Source: Polaromonas sp. SP1 (GTDB lineage Bacteria; Pseudomonadota; Gammaproteobacteria; Burkholderiales; Burkholderiaceae_C). Taken from it: 64,000 nucleotides of DNA. The translations under genes and the position numbers were made by a program. A model generated the notes under the pieces. The model saw nothing but the letters and a program-made list of their open reading frames with translations. It searched no databases and had not been told where the DNA came from. Positions 48,010 to 56,648 of the stretch are shown here, one piece after another (position 1 is the first letter of the stretch; the number at the start of each line of letters is the position of its first letter). Location: NCBI RefSeq assembly GCF_003711205.1, contig NZ_CP031013.1:3762501-3826500 (forward strand), read 5' to 3'.

Positions 48010-48795
48010 ATGTCCAAAGGTTATCGAATCACAGCCTCCACCGGCATCCACAAGGGTGACCGGGACTATCAGCAAGACCAGGTCAACCTGTTCAGTCACT
48101 CACGAATTCCCGGCTGCATGCTGGGAATCGTGGCGGATGGCATGGGCGGGCGAAGTGGCGGGCGAAAAGCCTCGGACCAGGTCATGCTGACAGCGAAGCA
48201 ACTCTTTGAGCGCTACGCACCCGAGACAGATGACGCGCCTGCGATGCTCAAGCAGATCATTGAGGAGGCGCACATCGTGATCAAGCTCACGGCAATCTCG
48301 GCCGAACAAGAGCCCCACAGTACGCTGGCCGCCTTCCTGATCAATCCGGGCGGTGATTGCCATTGGGTGCATACCGGCGACTCCCGCATCTACCACTACC
48401 AGGGCAGCAAGCTGGTGCACAGGACAGTGGACCATTCTTACGTGCAGACGCTGGTCGACAAAGGCGAGATTACCGAGGACGAAGCGAACGTCCATCCGCA
48501 ATCCAACATCCTGATGGGTTGCCTGGGCACCGAAGAAGCGCCACCCATCACGCATCACTTTATCCCGCAACTGCGGCCCGAGGACGTGTTGCTGGCCTGC
48601 AGCGACGGCGTGTGGCACTATTTCAGCGCCAGCGAAATGGGTTCCGCCCTGTCCATGCTGTCGCCGCGTGAAGCCACCGAATTTCTGATCCAGAAAGCCC
48701 GCTCGCGCGCAAGGGGCGGTGGCGACAACCTCTCGCTGGTGATCGTCAAGCTGGAGCCTTTGGCGCCTGAGCCGCCAGCGCGTTTACTGGGGTAA
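48010..48795 (+). CDS. PP2C-family serine/threonine phosphatase
   Basis: A 261-aa metal-dependent phosphatase. The metal-binding motifs are ADGMGGRSGG (about 37-46), HTGDSRIYHY, CSDGVWHYFS and the final GGGDNLSLVIVKL, all with the needed Asp. It is cytoplasmic. Such enzymes usually oppose Hanks-type kinases; a kinase is in this window (17557-19908) but 28 kb away, so pairing is only a possibility. Its end overlaps the convergent coiled-coil gene by 12 bases. Confidence 0.92.
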   Translation: MSKGYRITASTGIHKGDRDYQQDQVNLFSHSRIPGCMLGIVADGMGGRSGGRKASDQVMLTAKQLFERYAPETDDAPAMLKQIIEEAHIVIKLTAISAEQEPHSTLAAFLINPGGDCHWVHTGDSRIYHYQGSKLVHRTVDHSYVQTLVDKGEITEDEANVHPQSNILMGCLGTEEAPPITHHFIPQLRPEDVLLACSDGVWHYFSASEMGSALSMLSPREATEFLIQKARSRARGGGDNLSLVIVKLEPLAPEPPARLLG

Positions 48796-49431
48796 AGGCA
48801 GGGACTTTGCCGGCGGCTTGGCCTCCTTCAGCCGCTCTTTCTCGTGTTGGGCCCTGCGCTCCTGGGCTTCCTTTTGCTTTTCGCTGAATTTCTTCGCTTC
48901 TTCCGCGGCAGCGGTTTGCCTGTCGCTCCTGGCTTGGGATTTTTCCTGGCTCGCTTTTAGCCTGGTTGCGCTGGCTTCGCTTTTCTCCTGCTCGCCGGCT
49001 TGGGAGGCGGCACGATCTTCGATCTTCTTCTTTTCCCTTTCCAGGCGCGACTCATACTCTTTTACGGCTTTCGCGCGCTGGTCGGCAGCCTCCTGCAGTT
49101 TTTCAGGCGACTGTTTTTCTTCCGTCTTGCGGATCTGGTCTGCACCCCTGATGCGGCGCTCCTCATCATTGAGTATCAGTTCCTGCCGACGAAGATCGCC
49201 CATCGCCTCGCGCCGCCGTTCATTGACTTTGCCCAGACAGCTGTTGACCGCGAATTTTTTATAGCATTCGGCATCTTCTGCGAGGAACCCCGCTTCCAGC
49301 CTGGCGCGCTCGGCGCCGATTCTTGCGCGCTCGGCGTCCCTCGTTGGCGCGGCTTCTGCGGGCGCAGCCGGCTGAGCGAGCACTACCACGCACAAGGTGG
49401 CGAGAAAGCAGGCAACAGCAAGGTTTTTCAT
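48784..49431 (-). CDS. Exported coiled-coil protein of unknown function
   Basis: A 215-aa protein with a signal peptide (residues 1-27, ending APAEA). The rest is almost wholly charged helix: Arg/Glu/Lys/Ala-rich coiled coil from about 30 to 210. Two Cys occur near residues 57 and 65 (CYKKFAVNSCLGKVNERRRE). Similar small exported proteins are common in Comamonadaceae, but I know no function. Its ATG overlaps the zapE stop (ATGA), so it is probably the last gene of the lpdA-zapE unit. Confidence 0.75.
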   Translation of the reverse strand: MKNLAVACFLATLCVVVLAQPAAPAEAAPTRDAERARIGAERARLEAGFLAEDAECYKKFAVNSCLGKVNERRREAMGDLRRQELILNDEERRIRGADQIRKTEEKQSPEKLQEAADQRAKAVKEYESRLEREKKKIEDRAASQAGEQEKSEASATRLKASQEKSQARSDRQTAAAEEAKKFSEKQKEAQERRAQHEKERLKEAKPPAKSLPLPQ

Positions 49432-50531
49432 GTGAGTGTCGTATCCACGTTTCTGCGTTCAAGCGCCAGGAATTCCTTCGACTGCATTTCATTGAGCCGC
49501 GAGACCGTACGAGGAAACTCGTGAACCAGCGGCCCTTCGGTATACAACGCTTCGGGCGCTACCTCTGCCGACATGATCAGCTTGACCCTGCGGTCATAGA
49601 GCACATCCACCAACCAGGTAAAACGCCTTGCTTCCGATGCCATTCGCACCGGCATATAAGGCACGTCGCTTAGCAGCACGGTATGAAACTGGGTCGCGAT
49701 TTCCAGATAATCATTTTGCGAGCGCGGCCCACCGCACAGCGTCTTGAAATCAAACCACACAACGCCGCCCGCTTTACGTCTGGCTTGAATCTGCCTTGAT
49801 TCAATCTGTAACACCGGGTTTTCGTCCTGGGATTCGGCCAGGGCATTAAACGTCGCTGTCATTTCGGCATCTGCCTGGGGCCCGAGCGGCGTGTGATAGA
49901 GCCTGGCCTGCTCCAGCGTGCGCCCGCGGTAGTCCGTGCCGTTGTCGACACTGATGATCTCCAGTTTGGCCTTGAGCAACTCGATGGCCGGCAGCACGCG
50001 GTCGCGGTGCATGCCGTTTGGGTAGAGTTCGTCCGGATGAAAGTTGGAGGTGGTGACAAAACCCACGCCGTTCTCAAACAACGCCACCAGCAGCCGGTGA
50101 AGAATCATGGCGTCAGTGATATCGGCGACGTGGAACTCGTCAAAACAGATCAGCCGGTAGCGCTTGGCAATGCGCCGGCCCAATTCGTCCAACGGGTTCG
50201 CCGTGCCTTGCAGATCCTGCAATTCCCGGTGCACTTCCCGCATGAACTCGTGGAAATGCAAGCGTACTTTCCGCTTGAGGGGAACCGCGCCGAAAAAGCA
50301 GTCCATCAAAAAGCTCTTCCCCCGGCCCACGCCCCCATGCATGTAAACGCCGCGTGGAACATCCGGGTGGTTGATCAGCTTCTTGAAGGCATTGGAACGC
50401 TGCTCCTTGAAGGCGCCCCATTCGCTTGCGCAGCGCTCAAGCGCCTCCACGGCACGCAGTTGCGCAGGGTCACTCACGTACCCGCGCGCCGCGAGTTCAG
50501 CGTCATACGCCGAGCGTACTGGGAGAGTCAC
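49428..50531 (-). CDS. zapE: Cell-division AFG1-family ATPase ZapE
   Basis: A 367-aa AAA-type ATPase. Walker A is MHGGVGRGKSFLMDCFF (about 66-82), followed by the AFG1 stretch VRLHFHEFMREVH and Walker B LICFDEFHVAD. ZapE associates with the division ring in E. coli. GTG 50531 is preferred as start because it gives the family N-terminus SAYDAELAARGYVSDPAQ; the open frame to 50678 runs into lpdA. It lies 17 bases after lpdA, a common betaproteobacterial arrangement. Confidence 0.9.
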   Translation of the reverse strand: MTLPVRSAYDAELAARGYVSDPAQLRAVEALERCASEWGAFKEQRSNAFKKLINHPDVPRGVYMHGGVGRGKSFLMDCFFGAVPLKRKVRLHFHEFMREVHRELQDLQGTANPLDELGRRIAKRYRLICFDEFHVADITDAMILHRLLVALFENGVGFVTTSNFHPDELYPNGMHRDRVLPAIELLKAKLEIISVDNGTDYRGRTLEQARLYHTPLGPQADAEMTATFNALAESQDENPVLQIESRQIQARRKAGGVVWFDFKTLCGGPRSQNDYLEIATQFHTVLLSDVPYMPVRMASEARRFTWLVDVLYDRRVKLIMSAEVAPEALYTEGPLVHEFPRTVSRLNEMQSKEFLALERRNVDTTLT

Positions 50532-50548
50532 CGGCACTGCGCCCGTGA

Positions 50549-51976
50549 TCAGAAGTTGAGCGTGCGCTTGTCGACCGCCAGCGCGGCTTCCTTGGTGGCC
50601 TCGCTCAGCGACGGGTGCGCGTGGCAGATCCGTGCGATGTCTTCGCTGCTGGCGCGGAACTCCATGGCCACCACGCATTCGGCGATCAACTCGCTGGCAA
50701 AAGGCCCGACGATATGCACACCCAGGATTTCATCCGTGGCGGCGTCAGCCAGCATCTTCACCATGCCGGTGGTGTCTCCCAGTGCGCGCGCACGGCCATT
50801 GGCCATGAAAGGGAAGGTGCCGGCCTTGTAGGCGCGGCCAGCGGCCTTGAGTTGCTCTTCCGTCTGGCCAACCCATGCGATCTCGGGGTTGGTGTAGATC
50901 ACCCAGGGAATCGTGTTGAAGTTGACGTGGCCGTGCTGGCCTGCGATGCGCTCGGCGACTGCCACGCCCTCTTCTTCCGCCTTGTGCGCCAGCATGGGGC
51001 CGCGCACCACGTCGCCGATCGCCCAGACATTCGGCAGGTTGGTCTTGCATTCTTCGTCGACCACCACTGCGCCGCGCTCGTCCAGCTTCAGGCCCACGGC
51101 TTCCGGCGCCAGGCCGATGGTGTTGGCAACCCGGCCGATGGAGATGATCAGCTTGTCGACGTCCAGCGTCTGGGCCTGGCCTTTGGCATCGACATAGGCG
51201 ACGGACACGCCCTTCTTGCCGGCTTTGACTTCGCCGACCTTGACGCCGAGTTCGATCTTCAGGCCCTGCTTGGTAAACGCCTTGTGCGCTTCCTTGGCGA
51301 TCTGCTGGTCCACAGCGCCCAGAAAAGTCGGCAGGCCTTCCAGCACCGTGACTTCGGCGCCCAGGCGGCGCCAGACCGAACCCATTTCCAGGCCGATCAC
51401 ACCGGAGCCGATCAGGCCCAGCTTCTTCGGCACGGCGCCGATACGCAGTGCGCCATCATTCGACAGGATGTTTTCTTCATCAAACGGCGCGCCGGGCAAT
51501 GCGCGGGCATTGGAACCCGTGGCCACGATGATGTGTTTGCCGGAGATCGTTTCTTCAGCAGCACCGGCGACCTTGATGTCGTACAGGCCGTCTTTGGCGC
51601 CCACAAAAGAGCCGCGGCCGTGGAAGAAGGTGACCTTGTTTTTCTTGAACAGGTAAACGATGCCGTCGTTGTTCTGCTTCACGACGGTGTCCTTGCGGCC
51701 CAGCATTTTGGCCACGTCCAGGCTCAAGCCTTTGACTTCGATGCCATGGTCGGCGAAGTGATGGCCGGCCTGCTCGTAATGCTCGGACGACTGCAGCAGC
51801 GCCTTGGAAGGAATGCAGCCTACGTTGGTGCAAGTGCCGCCCAGGGCAGGCCCGCCCTTGGCGTTTTTCCACTCGTCGATGCAGGCGACGTTGTTGCCAA
51901 GTTGCGCTGCACGAATGGCGGCGATGTAGCCGCCGGGGCCGCCACCGATGACGATGACATCAAATTGTTTGGACAT
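50549..51976 (-). CDS. lpdA: Dihydrolipoyl dehydrogenase (E3) of 2-oxoglutarate dehydrogenase
   Basis: A 475-aa flavoprotein that reoxidises dihydrolipoamide with NAD. It has the FAD motif [19 protein letters not shown], redox Cys pair [19 protein letters not shown] motif [18 protein letters not shown] and the C-terminal His-Glu in [13 protein letters not shown]. It follows sucB in the sucA-sucB-lpdA operon, separated by a hairpin-rich repeat. Confidence 0.97.
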   Translation of the reverse strand: MSKQFDVIVIGGGPGGYIAAIRAAQLGNNVACIDEWKNAKGGPALGGTCTNVGCIPSKALLQSSEHYEQAGHHFADHGIEVKGLSLDVAKMLGRKDTVVKQNNDGIVYLFKKNKVTFFHGRGSFVGAKDGLYDIKVAGAAEETISGKHIIVATGSNARALPGAPFDEENILSNDGALRIGAVPKKLGLIGSGVIGLEMGSVWRRLGAEVTVLEGLPTFLGAVDQQIAKEAHKAFTKQGLKIELGVKVGEVKAGKKGVSVAYVDAKGQAQTLDVDKLIISIGRVANTIGLAPEAVGLKLDERGAVVVDEECKTNLPNVWAIGDVVRGPMLAHKAEEEGVAVAERIAGQHGHVNFNTIPWVIYTNPEIAWVGQTEEQLKAAGRAYKAGTFPFMANGRARALGDTTGMVKMLADAATDEILGVHIVGPFASELIAECVVAMEFRASSEDIARICHAHPSLSEATKEAALAVDKRTLNF

Positions 51977-52027
51977 GGTGTTCTTTCAATAAAGCTGCCG
52001 GTGGCAATACCTCGATTTGCCCTCGCA

Positions 52028-52131
52028 CCGGCGAGCGAAGCAAAGCCTGTTCGCGAGACACCGCGGAACCGGCTTTGCCGGGCCGCAGGTGTCGCCCCCT
52101 TGAGGGGGAGGCCGCTACACGCAGTGAGCGG
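52028..52131. repeat. Multi-hairpin repeat, locus 2
   Basis: A chain of perfect small stems: GCGAA/TTCGC (52031-52055 region), CCGGC-TTT-GCCGG (52069-52081), CCCCC-TTGA-GGGGG (52095-52108) and CCGCT/AGCGG (52112-52131). The stretch CGCGGAACCGGCTT to GCCGCAGG parallels 24234-24261, with matching changes on both sides of the stem. It fills the sucB-lpdA gap. Confidence 0.7.
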
Positions 52132-52142
52132 CAACAGGGGTG

Positions 52143-53417
52143 TCAAATGTCAAACAGCAGGCGTGCAGGATCTTCCAGCGCTTCCTTCATCGCCACCAGG
52201 CCCAGCACGGCTTCGCGGCCGTCGACGATGCGGTGGTCATAGCTCATGGCGAGGTAGTTCATCGGGCGAACGACGATCTGGCCGTTTTCCACCACGGCGC
52301 GGTCTTTGGTCGCATGCACGCCCAAAATCGCGGACTGCGGCGGGTTGATGATGGGGGTGGACAGCATGGAGCCGAACACGCCGCCATTGGAGATCGAGAA
52401 GGTGCCGCCCGACATTTCTTCAATGCCCAGCTTGCCGTCGCGCGCCTTGGCGCCGTACTCGGCAATCTTCTTTTCGATGTCGGCAAAGCTCATCTGGTCT
52501 GCATTGCGCAGGATGGGCACCACCAGGCCGCGCGGTGAACCGACGGCGATACCGATGTCGAAGTAGCCGTGGTAGACGATGTCATTGCCGTCGACCGACG
52601 CGTTGAGCACGGGGTACTTCTTCAGCGCATGCACAGCCGCCTTGACGAAGAAGCTCATGAAGCCGATCTTCACGCCGTGTTCTTTCTCGAACTTTTCCTG
52701 GAAGCGCTTGCGCATTTCCATGACCGGCGCCATGTTGACTTCATTGAAGGTTGTCAGGATGGCGTTGGTGGCCTGCGATTGCAGCAGGCGCTCGGCGATA
52801 CGGGCGCGCAAGCGGCTCATGGGCACGCGCTGCTCGGGGCGGTCGCCCAGGTCGGAGGCCTTGGACGGCGCAGCCACTTGAGGCAAAGAAGTGGTCGGAG
52901 CCCCCGTAGGTATTGCGGATGCTGCTACTGATTTTGTAGCACCACCAGCGGTTGCACCGAGGACATCGCCCTTGGTGACGCGGCCGTCTTTGCCCGTGCC
53001 GGGCACGGAGCCGGCCGCCAGGTTGTTGTCGGCCATCAGCTTGGCCGCTGCCGGCATCGGAACGCCGGCCATGGAGCCGCCCGCCGCTGGGGCAGGTGCG
53101 GAAGCCGCCGGAGCAGCTGGTGCAGCCGCTGCCGCAGCAGCCGGTGCGGCGGCAGGCGCTGCTGCACCCGCCTTGCCTTCGGTATCGATCCGGGCGATCA
53201 CCTGGTCGGACACCACGGTGCCGCCGTCGGCGACAACCAGTTCGGTCAATACACCGGCAGCGGGCGCCGGCACTTCGAGGACGACCTTGTCGGTTTCGAT
53301 CTCGATCAGGATTTCATCGATGGCGATTGCCTCGCCGATTTTTTTCTTCCACTGCAGCATGGTGGCCTCGGCCACGGACTCGGACAGCTGGGGGACTTTG
53401 ACTTCTACGATAGCCAT
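52143..53417 (-). CDS. sucB: Dihydrolipoyllysine-residue succinyltransferase (E2) of 2-oxoglutarate dehydrogenase
   Basis: A 424-aa core subunit. The lipoyl domain (about 1-78) has the lipoylated Lys in EIETDKVVLEV, followed by an Ala/Pro linker, the E3-binding domain (about 120-158, MPAAAKLMADNNLAAG) and the catalytic domain (about 195-424) with SYDHRIVDGREAV. The second linker (about 160-181, GATKSVAASAIPTGAPTT) is encoded by repeat copy I. It transfers succinyl groups to CoA in the citric acid cycle. Confidence 0.96.
   Translation of the reverse strand: MAIVEVKVPQLSESVAEATMLQWKKKIGEAIAIDEILIEIETDKVVLEVPAPAAGVLTELVVADGGTVVSDQVIARIDTEGKAGAAAPAAAPAAAAAAAPAAPAASAPAPAAGGSMAGVPMPAAAKLMADNNLAAGSVPGTGKDGRVTKGDVLGATAGGATKSVAASAIPTGAPTTSLPQVAAPSKASDLGDRPEQRVPMSRLRARIAERLLQSQATNAILTTFNEVNMAPVMEMRKRFQEKFEKEHGVKIGFMSFFVKAAVHALKKYPVLNASVDGNDIVYHGYFDIGIAVGSPRGLVVPILRNADQMSFADIEKKIAEYGAKARDGKLGIEEMSGGTFSISNGGVFGSMLSTPIINPPQSAILGVHATKDRAVVENGQIVVRPMNYLAMSYDHRIVDGREAVLGLVAMKEALEDPARLLFDI
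52875..52940 (-). repeat. Dispersed 66-bp element, copy I, inside sucB
   Basis: Read on the minus strand: head GCTACAAAATCAGTAGC, 20 bases, then GGGCT at the exact family offset; the tail has decayed. It is in sense orientation with sucB and encodes part of the linker before the catalytic domain. Confidence 0.6.
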
Positions 53418-53468
53418 GTTGATTCTTTCGTGTACGTTCTTGTGTTCTGTATGTTGAAGAGGCTGGCC

Positions 53469-56357
53469 TTACTTGGTCAGCACAAAGCCCTTGAGCTTGC
53501 CGAATGCGCCGTCCACCAGCGCCTTTTGCTGTTCCTGGTGCAGATGTGAGTAGCCCACTGCCGGCGATGCCGAAGCGGCACGGCCGGAATAACCCAGCTT
53601 CTGGCCTTCAAGCATGTTCTCGTGGATGTAGTGCTGCACGAAGAACCAGGCGCCCTGGTTTTGCGGTTCATCCTGGCACCACACGATGTCGGTGGCGTTG
53701 GGGTACTTCTTCAGCTCGGTGGCAAACGCCTTGTGCGGGAACGGGTAGAGCTGCTCGACGCGCAGGATGACGGTGTCGTCCGCGCCCTTTTCTTCGCGCT
53801 TTTTGGCCAGGTCGTAATACACCTTGCCGGAGCAGGCAATGACGCGCTTGACCTTGTCGGCCTTCTTGTTGATCTCTTCCTTGTTCTCCGGAATGATGGT
53901 CTGAAAACCCCCCTTGGTGAACTCGGACAGCGGCGAGGTGGCATCCTTGTTGCGCAGCAGCGACTTGGGCGTCATGATGATCAGCGGCTTGCGCAGGTTG
54001 CGCACCATCTGGCGGCGCAACACGTGGAAGATCTGGCTGGCCGTCGTGGGCTGCACCACCTGCATGTTGGTGTCGGCCGACAGCTGCATGAAGCGCTCCA
54101 GGCGTGCCGAGCTGTGCTCGGGGCCCTGGCCTTCGTAGCCGTGGGGCAGCATCAGCGTGATGCCGTTGACGCGGCCCCACTTCACTTCACCCGAGGCGAT
54201 GAACTGGTCGATCACGACCTGCGCGCCGTTGGCAAAGTCGCCGAACTGGGCTTCCCAGATCACCAGCGTGTTGGGGTCGTTGGACGCGTAGCCGTATTCA
54301 AACGCCAGCACCGCCTCTTCAGACAGGATGGAGTCGATGACGACAAACGGCGCCTGGTTGTCGGCCACGTTCTGCAGGGGCACGTAGGTGCCGGTGTCGA
54401 ACTTCTCGCGGTTCTGGTCGTGAATCACGGCGTGGCGGTGCGTGAAGGTGCCGCGGCCACAGTCTTCGCCCGACAGGCGCACGGGGTAGCCGCTGGCCAC
54501 CAGCGAGGCGAATGCCATGTGCTCGCCCATACCCCAGTCCACCGGGATGTCGCCGCGGCCCATGGCTGCGCGGTCGTCATACACCTTCTTGACGAGCTGG
54601 TGCGGCGTGACGGTTGCGGGGATGGCCGTGATCTTGTCGGCCAGGCGCTTCCACTCGGCCATGGGGATGGCGGTGTCGCCGGCGTCGGTCCATTTCTTGC
54701 CGAGGTAAGGCACCCAGTCGACCGCGTACTTGCTCTTGAAGTTGGTGAGGACGGGGTCAAAAGTGCTCTTGCCGGCGTCCAGTGCGGCGCGCGTGGCCTT
54801 GACCATGTCGTCGCCCAGCGTGTCGCCCATGCCTTGTGCAGCCAGCTTGTCGGCGTACAGCTTGCGCGTGCCGGGGTGTTGCGCGATTTTTTTGTACATC
54901 AGCGGCTGGGTCAGCGCAGGCGTGTCCTGCTCGTTGTGGCCCAGTTTGCGGAAGCAGATGATGTCGACCACGACATCCTTCTGGAACTCCATGCGGAACT
55001 CGAGCGCCAGCTGGGTGGCCAGCACGACGGCCTCCGGATCGTCGCCATTGACGTGGAGCACAGGCGCTTCAATCATCTTGACGACGTCGGAGCAATACAG
55101 CGTCGAGCGGCTGTCGCGCGGGTCGCTGGTGGTGAAGCCGATCTGGTTGTTGATCACGATGTGCACGGTGCCGCCGGTGAAATAACCGCGGGTTTCGGCC
55201 AGTGCCAGCGTTTCCATCACAACGCCCTGCCCTGCGAAGGCGGCGTCGCCGTGCACCAGCACGGGCAGCACCTGCAGACCCTTGGGGTCGGCGCGGCGGT
55301 CCATGCGGGCGCGCACCGAGCCTTCCACCACGGGGTTGACGATCTCAAGGTGCGACGGGTTGAACGCGAGTGTCAGGTGAACCGGGCCGCCGGGCGTCGT
55401 GACGTCGGAGCTGAAGCCCTGGTGGTATTTGACGTCGCCGCTGGGCAGGTCTTCCGGCGCGGTGTGGTCGAACTCGGCGAACAGGTCGGCCGGGACTTTA
55501 CCGAGGGAGTTGACCAGGACGTTCAGGCGGCCGCGGTGGGCCATGCCGATCACGATTTCCTGCACGCCCTTGATGCCGCCTTGCTGGATCAGCTCGTCCA
55601 TGCTGGCGATGAAGCTTTCGCCGCCTTCGAGAGAGAAGCGCTTCTGGCCGACGTATTTGGTGTGCAGGAAACGCTCCAGGCCTTCGGCGGCCGTCAGGCG
55701 GTCGAGGATGTGGAGTTTCTTTTCCTTGCTGAGGGTGGGTTTGCTACGAATCGATTCGAGCTTTTGCTGCCACCAGCGCTTGTGGTTCTGGTCCGTCGCG
55801 TACATGTATTCGGCGCCGATGGTGCCGCAATAGGTTTCGCGCAGCGCGTTCATGAGCTCACGCAGGCTCATGGTGTCTTTGCCGAAGAAGGTGTTGCTGG
55901 TGTTGAACACGGTTTCCTGGTCGGCGTCGCTGAAGCCGTAGAACGAGGGCTCCAGTTCGGGAATCTTGTCGCGTTCGGCGCGCTTGAGCGGATCCAGGTC
56001 GGCCCAGCGTGCGCCGACGTTGCGGTAGGCGGCGATCAGTTGCTGGACGGCGGTGCGCTTGCGGCCCATTTCGGAGTCGGCGCCGCTGGCGACCACGACT
56101 TTGGTCTGGCCTTGCTTGGCGCGCTCGGCAAAGGCATTGACGACCGGCAAATGCGGAACGTCCTTGGCATTGCTGCCGTCAACGGCGGGAACGTGCTGGA
56201 GTGCATCGAAATACTCGCGCCAGTTGTCGGGCACGCTGCCGGGGTTGGCGAGGTAGTTTTCGTACATCTCTTCGACATAGGGCGCATTGCCGCCGAAGAG
56301 ATAAGTGTTGGCTTGATAGGCCGAATAGACAGACGATGCCGTCGGGTTTGAACTCAT
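53469..56357 (-). CDS. sucA: 2-oxoglutarate dehydrogenase E1 component
   Basis: A thiamine-diphosphate decarboxylase, 962 aa, that begins the oxidation of 2-oxoglutarate. The N-terminal region NTYLFGGNAPYVEEMYENYL is typical. ThDP/Mg binding lies in GDAAFAGQGVVMETLAL and VINNQIGFTTSDPRDSRST; MAHRGRLNVLVN and HNEQDTPALTQPLMY are hallmark stretches. ATG 56357 has GGAGG upstream. A perfect hairpin lies just before the ribosome binding site. It is the first gene of sucA-sucB-lpdA. Confidence 0.97.
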   Translation of the reverse strand: MSSNPTASSVYSAYQANTYLFGGNAPYVEEMYENYLANPGSVPDNWREYFDALQHVPAVDGSNAKDVPHLPVVNAFAERAKQGQTKVVVASGADSEMGRKRTAVQQLIAAYRNVGARWADLDPLKRAERDKIPELEPSFYGFSDADQETVFNTSNTFFGKDTMSLRELMNALRETYCGTIGAEYMYATDQNHKRWWQQKLESIRSKPTLSKEKKLHILDRLTAAEGLERFLHTKYVGQKRFSLEGGESFIASMDELIQQGGIKGVQEIVIGMAHRGRLNVLVNSLGKVPADLFAEFDHTAPEDLPSGDVKYHQGFSSDVTTPGGPVHLTLAFNPSHLEIVNPVVEGSVRARMDRRADPKGLQVLPVLVHGDAAFAGQGVVMETLALAETRGYFTGGTVHIVINNQIGFTTSDPRDSRSTLYCSDVVKMIEAPVLHVNGDDPEAVVLATQLALEFRMEFQKDVVVDIICFRKLGHNEQDTPALTQPLMYKKIAQHPGTRKLYADKLAAQGMGDTLGDDMVKATRAALDAGKSTFDPVLTNFKSKYAVDWVPYLGKKWTDAGDTAIPMAEWKRLADKITAIPATVTPHQLVKKVYDDRAAMGRGDIPVDWGMGEHMAFASLVASGYPVRLSGEDCGRGTFTHRHAVIHDQNREKFDTGTYVPLQNVADNQAPFVVIDSILSEEAVLAFEYGYASNDPNTLVIWEAQFGDFANGAQVVIDQFIASGEVKWGRVNGITLMLPHGYEGQGPEHSSARLERFMQLSADTNMQVVQPTTASQIFHVLRRQMVRNLRKPLIIMTPKSLLRNKDATSPLSEFTKGGFQTIIPENKEEINKKADKVKRVIACSGKVYYDLAKKREEKGADDTVILRVEQLYPFPHKAFATELKKYPNATDIVWCQDEPQNQGAWFFVQHYIHENMLEGQKLGYSGRAASASPAVGYSHLHQEQQKALVDGAFGKLKGFVLTK

Positions 56358-56371
56358 ATCCGCTGACCTCC

Positions 56372-56388
56372 GTTTCCCTGGGGGAAAC
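56372..56388 (-). promoter_or_regulatory. Hairpin next to the sucA ribosome binding site
   Basis: GTTTCCC-TGG-GGGAAAC (plus-strand reading) forms a seven-pair stem that ends close to GGAGG. The same leader holds the 10-bp palindrome GTTAATTAAC at 56407-56416. They could regulate sucA translation or transcription. Confidence 0.4.
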
Positions 56389-56593
56389 ATTAGCTGGTTA
56401 AAGCTTGTTAATTAACCTTCCGCAACACGGCTGGACCGATTAGCGGATGCGACTGTGGCAGGAAGGGCCTTCAGAAACAACCCAGATTGTGCCACCGAAC
56501 TGTGACAGCGGAAAGACCATGGTTATGCCCATTTCGAATGGGCCATGCTTTTACACGCGCTCACATAGCGGACATGAGCACCACTGGAAGTTC

Positions 56594-56626
56594 ATTCACA
56601 GCCCACTGACAGCTCATTGACAGCTG
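56594..56626. repeat. Three 11-bp iterons between sucA and soxB
   Basis: ATTCACAGCCC, ACTGACAGCTC and ATTGACAGCTG repeat at one helical turn. They lie about 240-270 bases upstream of the sucA start and just past the soxB stop. Regular phasing suggests cooperative protein binding. Confidence 0.5.
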
Positions 56627-56648
56627 CCACACAGTTGGGGGCAAAAGC

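Noticed and set aside
50615..52348. A 577-codon open frame opposite lpdA and sucB
   Set aside because: It crosses two real genes and a hairpin repeat. The composition is that of reverse-strand shadow sequence.
53622..56351. A 909-codon open frame antisense to sucA
   Set aside because: It lies exactly opposite sucA, has no recognisable domain and arises from GC-rich codon bias. sucA has full family motifs.
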